Origin: Pseudomonadota bacterium
Lineage (GTDB): Bacteria > Pseudomonadota > Alphaproteobacteria > Azospirillales > Azospirillaceae
Assembly: GCA_023412175.1 (NCBI GenBank)
Contig: JAEYOB010000243.1
Location: forward strand, 1 to 7,980
Reading direction: 5' to 3'
Length of the DNA: 7,980 bases
In this document: in pieces, positions 1 to 6,044 of the stretch
Position numbering within the stretch: position 1 is the first letter of the stretch
Layout of the letters: every line of letters begins with the position of its first letter
Position numbers and translations under genes: made by a program
Notes under the pieces: generated by a model
What the model was told of the DNA's origin: nothing
What the model saw: only the letters and a program-made list of their open reading frames with translations
The model's database searches: none

Positions 1-306
1 GAACTCGGTCGCGCTGCGCGGCGGCAGGCCTCCCAGCGACAGGATCTCCGCATTGCGAAGGACGGCGCGAAGCGCCACGGCCTCTTCCAACTGGGCGACC
101 ACGAAGGTCCGGCAGCCGGCCGCGTAAAGGGCAGGGGCGACCCGCGCGGCACCCAGGCCGTAGGCGTCCGCCTTGACCACGGCTGCGCAGCGGGCCGGCC
201 CGACGCAGTCGCGCAGCAGCCGCCAGTTGGCGGCCACCGCGTCGAGGTCGATGGTCAGCAGGGCACCGGCGAAGCCGGCGGGGTCACTCGCCGGTGTCGA
301 TGTCAT
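1..306 (-). CDS. alr: Alanine racemase, N-terminal part (runs off the window)
   Basis: Alanine racemase is a cytoplasmic PLP enzyme that interconverts L- and D-alanine and supplies D-Ala for peptidoglycan. Only the first 102 codons are present; the gene continues beyond position 1. The translated N-terminus shows the family's first strand (LLTIDLDAVAANW, residues 16-28) and then the PLP-lysine signature VVKADAYGLG (43-52), with K45 as the expected Schiff-base lysine. The segment FVVAQLEEAVALR (68-80) also fits the fold-type III barrel. The ATG at 306 lies inside the dnaB 3' end, overlapping it by 23 bp in another frame. I see no clear Shine-Dalgarno sequence, so translation may be coupled to dnaB. 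The catalytic tyrosine of the C-terminal domain is outside the window, so intactness cannot be judged. dnaB-alr adjacency is common in proteobacteria. Confidence 0.93.
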   Translation of the reverse strand, partial: MTSTPASDPAGFAGALLTIDLDAVAANWRLLRDCVGPARCAAVVKADAYGLGAARVAPALYAAGCRTFVVAQLEEAVALRAVLRNAEILSLGGLPPRSATEF

Positions 307-1822
307 GCTGGGTGTCGAGGTCGCCGAACTTGGTGTATTGGCCATCGAAGTAGAGCCGCACGCTGCCGATTGGGCCGTGACGCTGCTTGGCGATGATCGC
401 TTCCGCGGTGTTGTGCACCTCGGCGTAGCGCTGCTGCCAAGAGGCGTAACGGTCGTTGTACTTATCTTCCGTCTCCTCCGGCCGGCGGGCCGGCTCGGCG
501 CGCTCAAGATAGTACTGTTCGCGGTAAACGAACATCACAACGTCGGCGTCCTGCTCGATCGAGCCCGATTCACGCAGGTCGGACAGCATCGGGCGCTTGT
601 CCTCGCGCTGCTCCACCGCGCGGCTGAGCTGGGACAGCGCCAGCACCGGGAGGTCCAGCTCCTTGGCGATGGCCTTGAGGCCGCGGGTGATCTCCGAGAT
701 TTCCTGCACGCGGTTCTCCGAGCCGCGCTGCGAGCTGCCGCGCAGAAGCTGGAGGTAGTCGACCACGACGAATCCCAGGTTGTGCGTGCGCTTGAGGCGC
801 CGGCAGCGGGTCCGCACGGCGGCGATGGACAGCGCCGGGGTGTCGTCCACGAAGAACGGCACGCGGGCCAGCTCCTGGCTGGCCTGGATGAACTTCGGGA
901 AATCGCTGTCGCGCAAATCGCCGCGGCGCATCTTGTCGCCGGACACCTCGGCCTCGCCCGCAAGGATACGGGTGGCGAGCTGTTCGGCGGACATTTCCAG
1001 CGAGAAGAAGCCGACGCACGCGCCCTCGCCCCCGTTGGTCTTCATGTACGCCTTGGCGGCGTTGAAGGCCATGTTGGTGGCCAGCGCTGTCTTACCCATG
1101 GACGGGCGCCCGGCGAGGATGAGCAGGTCCGACGGGTGCAGGCCGCCCAGCTTGCGGTCGAGGTCGCGCAGGCCACAGGTCACGCCGGTGACGTGGCTGG
1201 AGCGGCGGAAGGCCGCCTCCGCCATATCGATGGCGACCTTCAGCGATTCGGAGAAGGCGATGAAGCCGCCCTGCACGTCGCCGGTCGAGGCGAGATCGAA
1301 GAGCTGCTTTTCCGCCTGCTCGATCTGGTCTATGGCGCCGGAGTCGAGGTCGTGCTCGTACGCCTCGTTGACCATGTCCGTGCCGACCTCGATGAGCTGG
1401 CGGCGCAGGAACAGGTCGTGGATCGTCTTGCCGTAGTCGGCGGCGTTGATCACCGTCACCACGCCGCCGGCCAGCTGCGCCAGATAGGCGCCGCCGCCGC
1501 CGTCCGCGGCGAACTGCGGGTCGTTCTCGAAATAGGCTTTCAGCGTCACCGGGTTGGCGACCTGCCCGCGCTCGATCAGCTTGGCGATCGCCTCGAAGAT
1601 CTTCTGGTGGCCGGGGTCGTAGAAGTGCTGCGGACGCAGGAACTCGCCGACGCGCTCGTACGCCTTGTTGTTGACCAGGATGGCACCCAGCAGCGCCTGT
1701 TCGGCCTCCTCGTTGTGCGGCGCGGCGCGGTACTGGGGCGTGGCGTGGGCAGCCGCCGCGCTGCGGGCGGCGGCCCCGTCGATGACGCGGGGTTCGAAGG
1801 GAGCGGAGGGCTTGTTGTCCAT
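284..1822 (-). CDS. dnaB: Replicative DNA helicase DnaB
   Basis: This is the hexameric ATP-dependent 5'-3' helicase that unwinds DNA at the replication fork and interacts with primase. It is 512 aa from the ATG at 1822. The N-terminal helical domain (about residues 30-135, PHNEEAEQALLGAIL) is followed by a linker and a RecA-like ATPase domain. That domain carries Walker A GRPSMGKTA (238-246), the FFSLEM segment (272-277), Walker B VVVDYLQL (352-359) and the C-terminal KQRHGPIG motif (479-486), which holds the expected arginine finger. No intein interrupts the ATPase domain. A GTG three codons upstream (1831) is an alternative start. I prefer the ATG because an SD-like GGTAGAG sits 8 nt before it, partly overlapping that GTG. 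The stop codon lies inside alr. A 129-bp gap separates it from cfa, so it probably has its own promoter. Confidence 0.97.
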   Translation of the reverse strand: MDNKPSAPFEPRVIDGAAARSAAAAHATPQYRAAPHNEEAEQALLGAILVNNKAYERVGEFLRPQHFYDPGHQKIFEAIAKLIERGQVANPVTLKAYFENDPQFAADGGGGAYLAQLAGGVVTVINAADYGKTIHDLFLRRQLIEVGTDMVNEAYEHDLDSGAIDQIEQAEKQLFDLASTGDVQGGFIAFSESLKVAIDMAEAAFRRSSHVTGVTCGLRDLDRKLGGLHPSDLLILAGRPSMGKTALATNMAFNAAKAYMKTNGGEGACVGFFSLEMSAEQLATRILAGEAEVSGDKMRRGDLRDSDFPKFIQASQELARVPFFVDDTPALSIAAVRTRCRRLKRTHNLGFVVVDYLQLLRGSSQRGSENRVQEISEITRGLKAIAKELDLPVLALSQLSRAVEQREDKRPMLSDLRESGSIEQDADVVMFVYREQYYLERAEPARRPEETEDKYNDRYASWQQRYAEVHNTAEAIIAKQRHGPIGSVRLYFDGQYTKFGDLDTQHDIDTGE

Positions 1823-1889
1823 GAGCGGCACTCTACCAAACGGCTGCGGCCGGGGCCTGTGCCAAGCGTCATGGGCTCCCCGAAAAACC

Positions 1890-1941
1890 TGTGCACAACT
1901 TTCATCCCCATGTGCAGAATGCCGGGGATAATCTGAATATA
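1890..1941 (-). promoter_or_regulatory. Putative dnaB upstream control region (AT-rich -10-like block and DnaA-box-like site)
   Basis: The gap between cfa and dnaB holds an AT-rich block that is conspicuous in this GC-rich sequence. On the minus strand it contains TATATT (5 of 6 matches to a sigma-70 -10, at 1941-1936), but no convincing -35 lies at the right distance. Closer to dnaB is TTGTGCACA (1898-1890), which differs from the relaxed DnaA-box consensus TTWTNCACA at one position. Its core TGTGCACA is itself palindromic. An inverted repeat ATCCCC/GGGGAT with a 14-nt spacer lies at 1904-1929 and is not followed by a T-tract, so it is not a good cfa terminator. These are pattern matches only. 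Confidence 0.25.
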
Positions 1942-1951
1942 TTATTTAACA

Positions 1952-3187
1952 TCAAGCTGTTGCGCGATCACGTTCGCGTGGATCGGCAACCGCCTTCATC
2001 GCGCGTTCGGTCTCCAGCATGTAGTCCCGGGTCAGCGGTACCCCCCCAACCGAACGCGCCATCTGGATCTGCATGACCATGTGCCCCTGATAGCGGAAGG
2101 CGATTTCAGCACCGGCCAGATAGAACTCCCACATGCGGCAGAACCGCTCGTCGTAGAGGCGCACCGCCTCGTCGCGTCGCGCGAGGAACCGCTCGCGCCA
2201 ATGGCGCAAGGTCTGGGCGTAGTGCAGGCGCAGAATCTCCACGTCGGTGGTCCACAGCCCGACGCGCTCGATACAGGGCACCACCTCGGACAGCGCGGGC
2301 GAATAGCCGCCGGGAAAAATGTACTTGCGCAGCCATGGGTTCGTGGAGCCCGGCCCCTCCATGCGGCCGATGGAATGCAGCAGCGCCACCCCGTCCTCGG
2401 CCAGCAGGTTCCGGACCTGCTTGAAGAAGGTGCCGTAGTGCGGCACGCCCACGTGCTCGAACATGCCGACCGAGACGATGCGGTCGAAGCGCCCGGTCAT
2501 CTCGCGGTAATCGCGCAACTCGAAGCGAATCCGGTCGGACAGCCCCGCCGACTCGGCGCGTTGCCGAGCCACCTCCAGCTGTTCCTTGGACAGGGTGATG
2601 CCGGTGACCCGCACGCCGGCATGCCGGGCGAGGTACAGCGCCATCCCGCCCCAACCGCAACCGATGTCCAGCACGTGGTGGCCGGGGTGCAGCAGCAGCT
2701 TGGCGGCGATGTGGCGCTTCTTGGCCTCCTGGGCTTCGTCCAGCCCCATGCCCGGCTCGGCGAAATAGGCGCAGGAGTATTGCAGGTCGCGGTCGAGGAA
2801 CAACTCATAGAGCTGCCGCGACAGGTCGTAATGATGGGCGACGTTGCGGCGGGCGCGGTGCAGCGGATTGTTCTGCTCGATATAACGCAGAATCGGCGCC
2901 AGCCGGTCGCGGAACTGCCCGGCAAAGCCATCCACGGTGACGCCGTCCGACAGGACCGCCAGCAGGTCGTAGAGGCTGCCGCCCTCGACGGCGAGGCGGC
3001 CATCCATGTACGCCTCGCCGAAGCTCAGGCGCGGGGTCAGCACTAGTTGCCGGTGCAGGGCCCGATCATGGAGCCGAAGTGTAATCGCCGGGGTGTCCGG
3101 CCCGATTCGGTGCACACGCCCATCGGCATCGACGAGCGTCAGACCGCCTCTGGTCAGCGCGGTGTTCAGAACGCGAACGAGCAGCAT
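1952..3187 (-). CDS. cfa: Cyclopropane-fatty-acyl-phospholipid synthase family methyltransferase
   Basis: The family transfers a methylene group from S-adenosylmethionine to the cis double bond of unsaturated phospholipid acyl chains, a membrane change linked to stationary phase and stress. The protein is 411 aa, close to the usual length. An N-terminal lipid-binding-type domain (to about residue 105) precedes the family segment NNPLHRARRNVAHHYDLS (106-123), then the SAM motif VLDIGCGWGG (172-181) and GITLSKEQL (196-204). Residues matching the bicarbonate-binding set of E. coli Cfa are all present: C139, E244 (MFEHVG), H271 and I273 (HSIGR), and Y323 (HYAQ). The C-terminal FYLAGAEIAFRYQGHMVMQ (355-373) is also typical. 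I chose ATG 3187 because a G-rich SD (GAGGGG) precedes it; the TTG at 3247 has no support. It stands alone between the rplI terminator and dnaB. A related methylating paralogue is possible, as the family is broad. Confidence 0.9.
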   Translation of the reverse strand: MLLVRVLNTALTRGGLTLVDADGRVHRIGPDTPAITLRLHDRALHRQLVLTPRLSFGEAYMDGRLAVEGGSLYDLLAVLSDGVTVDGFAGQFRDRLAPILRYIEQNNPLHRARRNVAHHYDLSRQLYELFLDRDLQYSCAYFAEPGMGLDEAQEAKKRHIAAKLLLHPGHHVLDIGCGWGGMALYLARHAGVRVTGITLSKEQLEVARQRAESAGLSDRIRFELRDYREMTGRFDRIVSVGMFEHVGVPHYGTFFKQVRNLLAEDGVALLHSIGRMEGPGSTNPWLRKYIFPGGYSPALSEVVPCIERVGLWTTDVEILRLHYAQTLRHWRERFLARRDEAVRLYDERFCRMWEFYLAGAEIAFRYQGHMVMQIQMARSVGGVPLTRDYMLETERAMKAVADPRERDRATA

Positions 3188-3293
3188 GCCACCCCCCTCG
3201 GTCGACTGGCTGGAGGTCGTTCCCGGAAAGGCTAGGGGCTGCGGCAAGCGGTGGGAAGAGGAGCGGCCTGGAACGTCCGGCGAGGTGGACGAC

Positions 3294-3315
3294 TCTTTCG
3301 TTATCGAACGAAAGA
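3294..3315. repeat. Perfect 9-bp inverted repeat upstream of cfa (possible operator)
   Basis: The sequence CTTTCGTTATCGAACGAAAG (3295-3314) has perfect 8-bp arms around a 4-nt spacer, extended to 9 bp by the flanking T and A. It lies between the rplI terminator and cfa, about 107 bp before the cfa ATG. No T-tract follows on either strand, so it is not a typical intrinsic terminator. On the minus strand it contains GATAAC, a weak -10-like hexamer without a good -35. A dimeric regulator site controlling cfa is an inference; I cannot name the regulator. Confidence 0.5.
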
Positions 3316-3325
3316 AGTATGGCGC

Positions 3326-3369
3326 AGAAAAACGGAAAGCCGCCCCGCCCCCTTGCGGGAGCGGGCGGC
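3326..3369 (-). terminator. Rho-independent terminator of the rpsF-rpsR-DUF2232-rplI operon
   Basis: On the minus strand, about 31 nt after the rplI stop, a strong GC-rich hairpin forms. The outer arms GCCGCCC/GGGCGGC and inner arms GCUCCC/GGGGGC (one G-U pair) give 13 pairs with a single bulged G and a GCAA tetraloop. The stem occupies 3369-3339. It is followed by TTTCCGTTTTT (3338-3328), an interrupted U-tract. This is the classic layout of an intrinsic terminator and separates rplI from cfa transcription. Confidence 0.88.
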
Positions 3370-3400
3370 CTCCGGACGAGCGTGACGAACGCTTGGAGGA

Positions 3401-3958
3401 TCAGGCCTCTTCGGCTTCGTCCTCGGCCGCGATGTCGGCGGCCTCTTCCTCTTCGTCGATCAGGTCGGCGGCGGTGACCATGGCGCCCCGCTGAGCCTGC
3501 AGTTCGCCCTCTTCGGCGGAACGGGCGACGTTGACGGTCACGTCCTGGCTGACTTCCGGGTGCAGCACGATGCGGACCGGGAACAGGCCCAGCGTCTTGA
3601 TCGGCTCGGCGATGGCGACCTGGCTGCGGTCGATCTTCACGCCGGCGGCGGTGACCGCCTCGGCGATGTCGCGGCTCGACACCGAACCGTACAGCACGCC
3701 GGTCTCACCCGCCTGGCGGATGACGACGACCGACAGGCCGTTCAGCTTCGGCGCGATGGCCTCGGCGTCCTTGCGGCGCTCGAGGTTCATCGCCTCGAGG
3801 TGGGCGCGCTGCTTCTCGAAGTGCTCGAGGTTCGCCTTGGTGGCGCGCAGGGCCTTCTTCTGCGGCAGCAGATAGTTGCGGGCGAAGCCGGGCTTGACCT
3901 TGACGATCTGGCCCATGTGGCCGAGCTTCTCGACCCGCTCCAACAGAATAACTTCCAT
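3401..3958 (-). CDS. rplI: 50S ribosomal protein L9
   Basis: L9 binds 23S rRNA near the L1 stalk base and helps maintain reading-frame fidelity. The 185-aa product begins with the diagnostic N-terminal domain [17 protein letters not shown], followed by [18 protein letters not shown] (19-36). The long connecting helix (about 40-75) and the C-terminal domain containing [14 protein letters not shown] follow. The last 20 or so residues form an acidic tail rich in Glu, Asp and Ala, which makes it longer than the roughly 149-aa enterobacterial protein. The start is set by a consensus AGGAGG (3971-3966) 7 nt before the ATG. Its ATG overlaps the DUF2232 stop by one base (TGATG), suggesting translational coupling. 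It is the last gene before the terminator. Confidence 0.97.
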   Translation of the reverse strand: MEVILLERVEKLGHMGQIVKVKPGFARNYLLPQKKALRATKANLEHFEKQRAHLEAMNLERRKDAEAIAPKLNGLSVVVIRQAGETGVLYGSVSSRDIAEAVTAAGVKIDRSQVAIAEPIKTLGLFPVRIVLHPEVSQDVTVNVARSAEEGELQAQRGAMVTAADLIDEEEEAADIAAEDEAEEA

Positions 3959-4899
3959 CACTCGTCCTCCTGATCGGGGCCGACGCGCGCCCAGCGGCGG
4001 CGCAGCCCAATCCATTGCTCGATCACGCCCAAGCCGATCATGAGAAGGATCGGCCAACCGAAGAGAAACAGGAACAGGTAGAACCCGACGAGGAGCGCCA
4101 CCTTGGCCGTCTGGCGGTTGGCGAAGGCGTGCACCACGGACAATCCGGCAATGCCGAACGGCAGCGACAGCACCAGCGCCACGTTGAGCGCCAGGAAGCC
4201 CAGCCAATCCGGCAGCACCATCGCCGCGGCCACCACGCCCGCGAACGCCAGCACCACCCACCCCGGCAGCTCCAGATCGGCCAGCCGCATCGGCGGACGC
4301 CGATTGCGGCCGAACCGCATCAGAAGCCCCTGCGCCAGGGCCGCGTTGACGATCGTCATGACAAGCCATGAGACCACCACGACGCCCGGCAACGCCGGAG
4401 CCAGCCAGAACGCTTCGGGCGGGGGAGGTTCACTCCCGGATGCGGTGAACCGCTGAGCCATGCCCTGCAGCGTCCGGCGCACCATGCCCTCAAGCCCGCC
4501 CGGTTCCCCCAGCGCCAGCACCACGGCGACGAAGAACGCCGCAATGCCGAAGCCGGTCAGTCCGAGCAGGAGCAGTCCCGGCGGGTACCACTCCACATTC
4601 CCCGTTTCCGTCTGCCGGGCCAGAAGTGCCTGGCGGGCCACCAGGGCCGCCGGCACCGCGCCCGTCAGGACGTATCCCAGCGGTCCCATAAAACCGCCCA
4701 GGGCGGTTGCCACCAGCACCGCTCCGACCGCTCCGGCCATGGCCGCGGCGGCAAAGCCGAACCACAGGCCGACCAGGAGCAGCGGCAACGGAGCGAGGTA
4801 GCCGAGGATCAGCGCACCGACGCCGGCGAACATCACCGACACGTACAGGAGCGCGCTGACCGCGCCGCCCCCCAGGGCAGCCATGAAGGCCGTAGGCAT
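3958..4899 (-). CDS. DUF2232-type polytopic inner-membrane protein
   Basis: This 313-aa, very hydrophobic protein has about seven to nine predicted membrane segments: roughly residues 8-32, 33-50, 51-70, 73-88, 107-130, 168-190, 213-229, 231-256 and 266-296. A charged cytoplasmic-type loop [16 protein letters not shown] (195-210) and a charged C-terminus ([14 protein letters not shown]) are visible, and I see no enzymatic motif. Its position between rpsR and rplI is where alphaproteobacteria usually carry a DUF2232 (YybS-like) gene, and that is the basis of the family call. The molecular function is unknown. The ATG at 4899 has an SD-like AGGA 8 nt upstream and begins 36 nt after rpsR. Its stop overlaps the rplI start by one base, so it is firmly part of the ribosomal-protein operon. 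Confidence 0.8.
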   Translation of the reverse strand: MPTAFMAALGGGAVSALLYVSVMFAGVGALILGYLAPLPLLLVGLWFGFAAAAMAGAVGAVLVATALGGFMGPLGYVLTGAVPAALVARQALLARQTETGNVEWYPPGLLLLGLTGFGIAAFFVAVVLALGEPGGLEGMVRRTLQGMAQRFTASGSEPPPPEAFWLAPALPGVVVVSWLVMTIVNAALAQGLLMRFGRNRRPPMRLADLELPGWVVLAFAGVVAAAMVLPDWLGFLALNVALVLSLPFGIAGLSVVHAFANRQTAKVALLVGFYLFLFLFGWPILLMIGLGVIEQWIGLRRRWARVGPDQEDE

Positions 4900-4935
4900 G
4901 GGGGTCTTCCTAATCCTCGACGGCTCTACTCGGGC

Positions 4936-5208
4936 TTACTTCACCACGTACGGCAGGAGCGCCAGGAACCGGGCGCGCTTGATGGCGCGGGCCAGTTCAC
5001 GCTGCTTCTTCGTGGAGACCGCGGTGATGCGGCTCGGCACGATCTTGCCGCGCTCCGAGATGAAGCGGGACAGGAGCTTGACGTCCTTGTAGTCGATCGC
5101 CGGAGCGTTCGCACCCGAGAACGGGCAGGTCTTGCGGCGGCGGAAGAACGGACGGCGCGCACCGCCACCCGAACGCGGGGCGGCGCCAGTGGTCTGCTTG
5201 TCGCTCAT
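4936..5208 (-). CDS. rpsR: 30S ribosomal protein S18
   Basis: S18 pairs with S6 on the platform of the small subunit. The 90-aa product has a Gly/Arg-rich N-terminal extension (residues 1-20, SGGGARRP) and then the conserved core: [12 protein letters not shown] (21-32), [19 protein letters not shown] (38-56), [20 protein letters not shown] (58-77) and [11 protein letters not shown] (78-88). The start is supported by GGGGAG about 8 nt upstream, inside the rpsF 3' end. Its ATG shares one base with the rpsF TGA (TGATG), so S6 and S18 translation is probably coupled, in keeping with a heterodimer made in equal amounts. Confidence 0.98.
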   Translation of the reverse strand: MSDKQTTGAAPRSGGGARRPFFRRRKTCPFSGANAPAIDYKDVKLLSRFISERGKIVPSRITAVSTKKQRELARAIKRARFLALLPYVVK

Positions 5209-5648
5209 CAGGCGATCTCCCCTTCAGCAGCCTGCGGCTGTTCGGAACGGCGGGGCGGGCGCGGCCCGCGGTCATCGAAGCGGCGGGGGCCGCGGTCACC
5301 ACGGTCACCACGGTCGCCGCGTTCGCCGCGGCTCTGCATCATGGCGGACGGGTTGGCGTCCAGCGCATCGACGCGCACGGACATGTACCGCAGCACGTCT
5401 TCGTTGATGCTCATGTTCCGCTCCATCTCGAGCACGGCGGCGGCCGGTGCGTCGAGATTGAAGAGCACGTAATGGCCCTTGCGGTTCTTCTTGATCTTGT
5501 AGGTGAGCGTCTTCAGACCCCAGTGCTCGGTCTTGGTGACCTGACCGCCGTTGTCGCGGATGATCTGGGCGAACTGCTCGGCGAGCGCCTCGGCCTGGGC
5601 GGCCGAGATGTCCTGGCGTGCAATGAGCACGCACTCGTAGAAAGCCAT
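5208..5648 (-). CDS. rpsF: 30S ribosomal protein S6
   Basis: S6 binds the small-subunit platform as a heterodimer with S18. The 146-aa product starts [15 protein letters not shown] and contains the family's ferredoxin-like core with [23 protein letters not shown] (40-62), [19 protein letters not shown] (75-93) and little else until residue 105. Beyond that lies a 40-residue extension with an [12 protein letters not shown] run and further Arg/Pro/Asp-rich sequence, not present in short S6 proteins. I chose the ATG at 5648 because GGGGAG precedes it closely and the protein then begins as S6 proteins do. An in-frame ATG at 5660 would add four residues, would contain that SD, and has none of its own. 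It is the first gene of the operon. Confidence 0.97.
   Translation of the reverse strand: MAFYECVLIARQDISAAQAEALAEQFAQIIRDNGGQVTKTEHWGLKTLTYKIKKNRKGHYVLFNLDAPAAAVLEMERNMSINEDVLRYMSVRVDALDANPSAMMQSRGERGDRGDRGDRGPRRFDDRGPRPPRRSEQPQAAEGEIA
5293..5328 (-). repeat. Four tandem 9-bp units in the rpsF 3' region
   Basis: Four consecutive 9-bp units (plus-strand form CGGTCACCA twice, then CGGTCGCCG and CGTTCGCCG) encode the [12 protein letters not shown] part of the S6 tail. The two leftmost units are identical and the others diverge at a few positions. This fits recent duplication within a low-complexity coding tail; copy number may vary between strains. Confidence 0.8.
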
Positions 5649-5760
5649 CTTACTCCCCATGGCTGTTCATGGTCCGGCGCTGTTCCAGGCTTCACCTCGA
5701 AGCCGGTCAGCCGCCCGGGCCTAGCCGACACGCAGAACGCGCCGGCAAGGAGTTGCGAAG
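5649..5760 (-). promoter_or_regulatory. rpsF 5' leader with two hairpins (possible S6:S18 autoregulatory element)
   Basis: If transcription starts just after the proposed -10, the rpsF mRNA carries a leader of about 110 nt. It contains a hairpin with arms GGCUUC/GAAGCC and loop GAGGU (5704-5688), extendable by two C-G pairs past a bulged U (5706-5685). Just before the start codon is a second hairpin with arms CCAUG/CAUGG and loop AACAGC (5672-5657); its 3' arm overlaps the first two bases of the SD GGGGAG. A GCCGG stretch directly precedes this second hairpin. The S6:S18 complex is known to bind its own mRNA leader in several bacteria through a structure with an exposed CCG. Assignment of this leader to that class is an inference. 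Confidence 0.35.
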
Positions 5761-5766
5761 GCGGCG

Positions 5767-5794
5767 ACTATACACAGAAATCCTTGCCGGGCAA
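5767..5794 (-). promoter_or_regulatory. Putative sigma-70-type promoter for the rpsF operon
   Basis: On the minus strand, TTGCCC (5794-5789; 4 of 6 matches to TTGACA) is separated by 16 nt from TATAGT (5772-5767; 5 of 6 matches to TATAAT). This is the best promoter-like pair upstream of rpsF and would start transcription near 5760. The -35 lies within a perfect inverted repeat (5781-5797). Confidence 0.5.
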
Positions 5795-5797
5795 GGA
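5781..5797. repeat. Perfect inverted repeat over the rpsF -35, with a third half-site nearby
   Basis: TCCTTGCCGGGCAAGGA has 8-bp arms around a single central base and contains the proposed rpsF -35 hexamer. A further direct copy of the half-site GGCAAGGA occurs at 5744-5751, 46 bp away, within the expected leader. The arrangement resembles an operator with an auxiliary half-site. No regulator can be named. Confidence 0.5.
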
Positions 5798-6016
5798 GAA
5801 TGCAGGCTCCAAAGGATTCCTCGGACTCGTGCCCGGCAGACCGTGCGCGCTCCCGCTCTCTTCGCGGCCCCACGCCCGCGTATGCAGCCATGAACTCGAC
5901 ATTGAAGTCCGCCCCAAGCATGGGCATGACGTTTAGGTCAGGATTCTTTCTCCGGGCCTTCCTAATAATATAGATCGCGCGCGTGAAGGCGGTGGCCTCA
6001 TGTTGCCAAGCATCGC

Positions 6017-6044
6017 TTGACTTGTGGCATTGTGCGGGTATGAC
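6017..6044 (+). promoter_or_regulatory. Putative sigma-70-type promoter for fabD
   Basis: TTGACT (6017-6022; 5 of 6 matches) is separated by 16 nt from TATGAC (6039-6044; 4 of 6 matches). A start near 6051 would leave about a 54-nt leader before fabD. If this promoter is correct, the small upstream ORF beginning at 6040 would not be transcribed whole from it, so the two interpretations compete. Confidence 0.45.

Noticed and set aside
1904..1929. Inverted repeat ATCCCC/GGGGAT as a cfa terminator
   Set aside because: Six-bp arms with a 14-nt loop and no following T-tract on the minus strand; too weak to call a terminator.
173..1936. Long plus-strand open frame (about 590 codons) antisense to dnaB
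   Set aside because: It is a GC-rich shadow of dnaB: low-complexity Ala/Gly/Arg/Val translation, no recognisable domain, while the opposite strand has every DnaB motif.
2081..3046. Plus-strand open frame antisense to cfa
   Set aside because: Shadow of cfa; the minus strand contains the complete SAM-methyltransferase motifs.
3188..3247. cfa start at the upstream TTG (3247)
   Set aside because: Adds 20 residues without family similarity and has no SD, whereas ATG 3187 has a G-rich SD and a typical N-terminus.
3959..4369. In-frame N-terminal extension of rplI
   Set aside because: It lies within the DUF2232 gene and translates to low-complexity sequence; L9 begins at 3958 with a consensus SD.
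5721..5927. Separate 68-codon minus-strand ORF in the rpsF-fabD gap (MPMLGADFNVEF...)
   Set aside because: No SD before the ATG, third-position GC looks lower than in the neighbouring genes, no family recognised, and it overlaps the rpsF -35 and -10. A protein search for homologues with conserved frame would reopen it.
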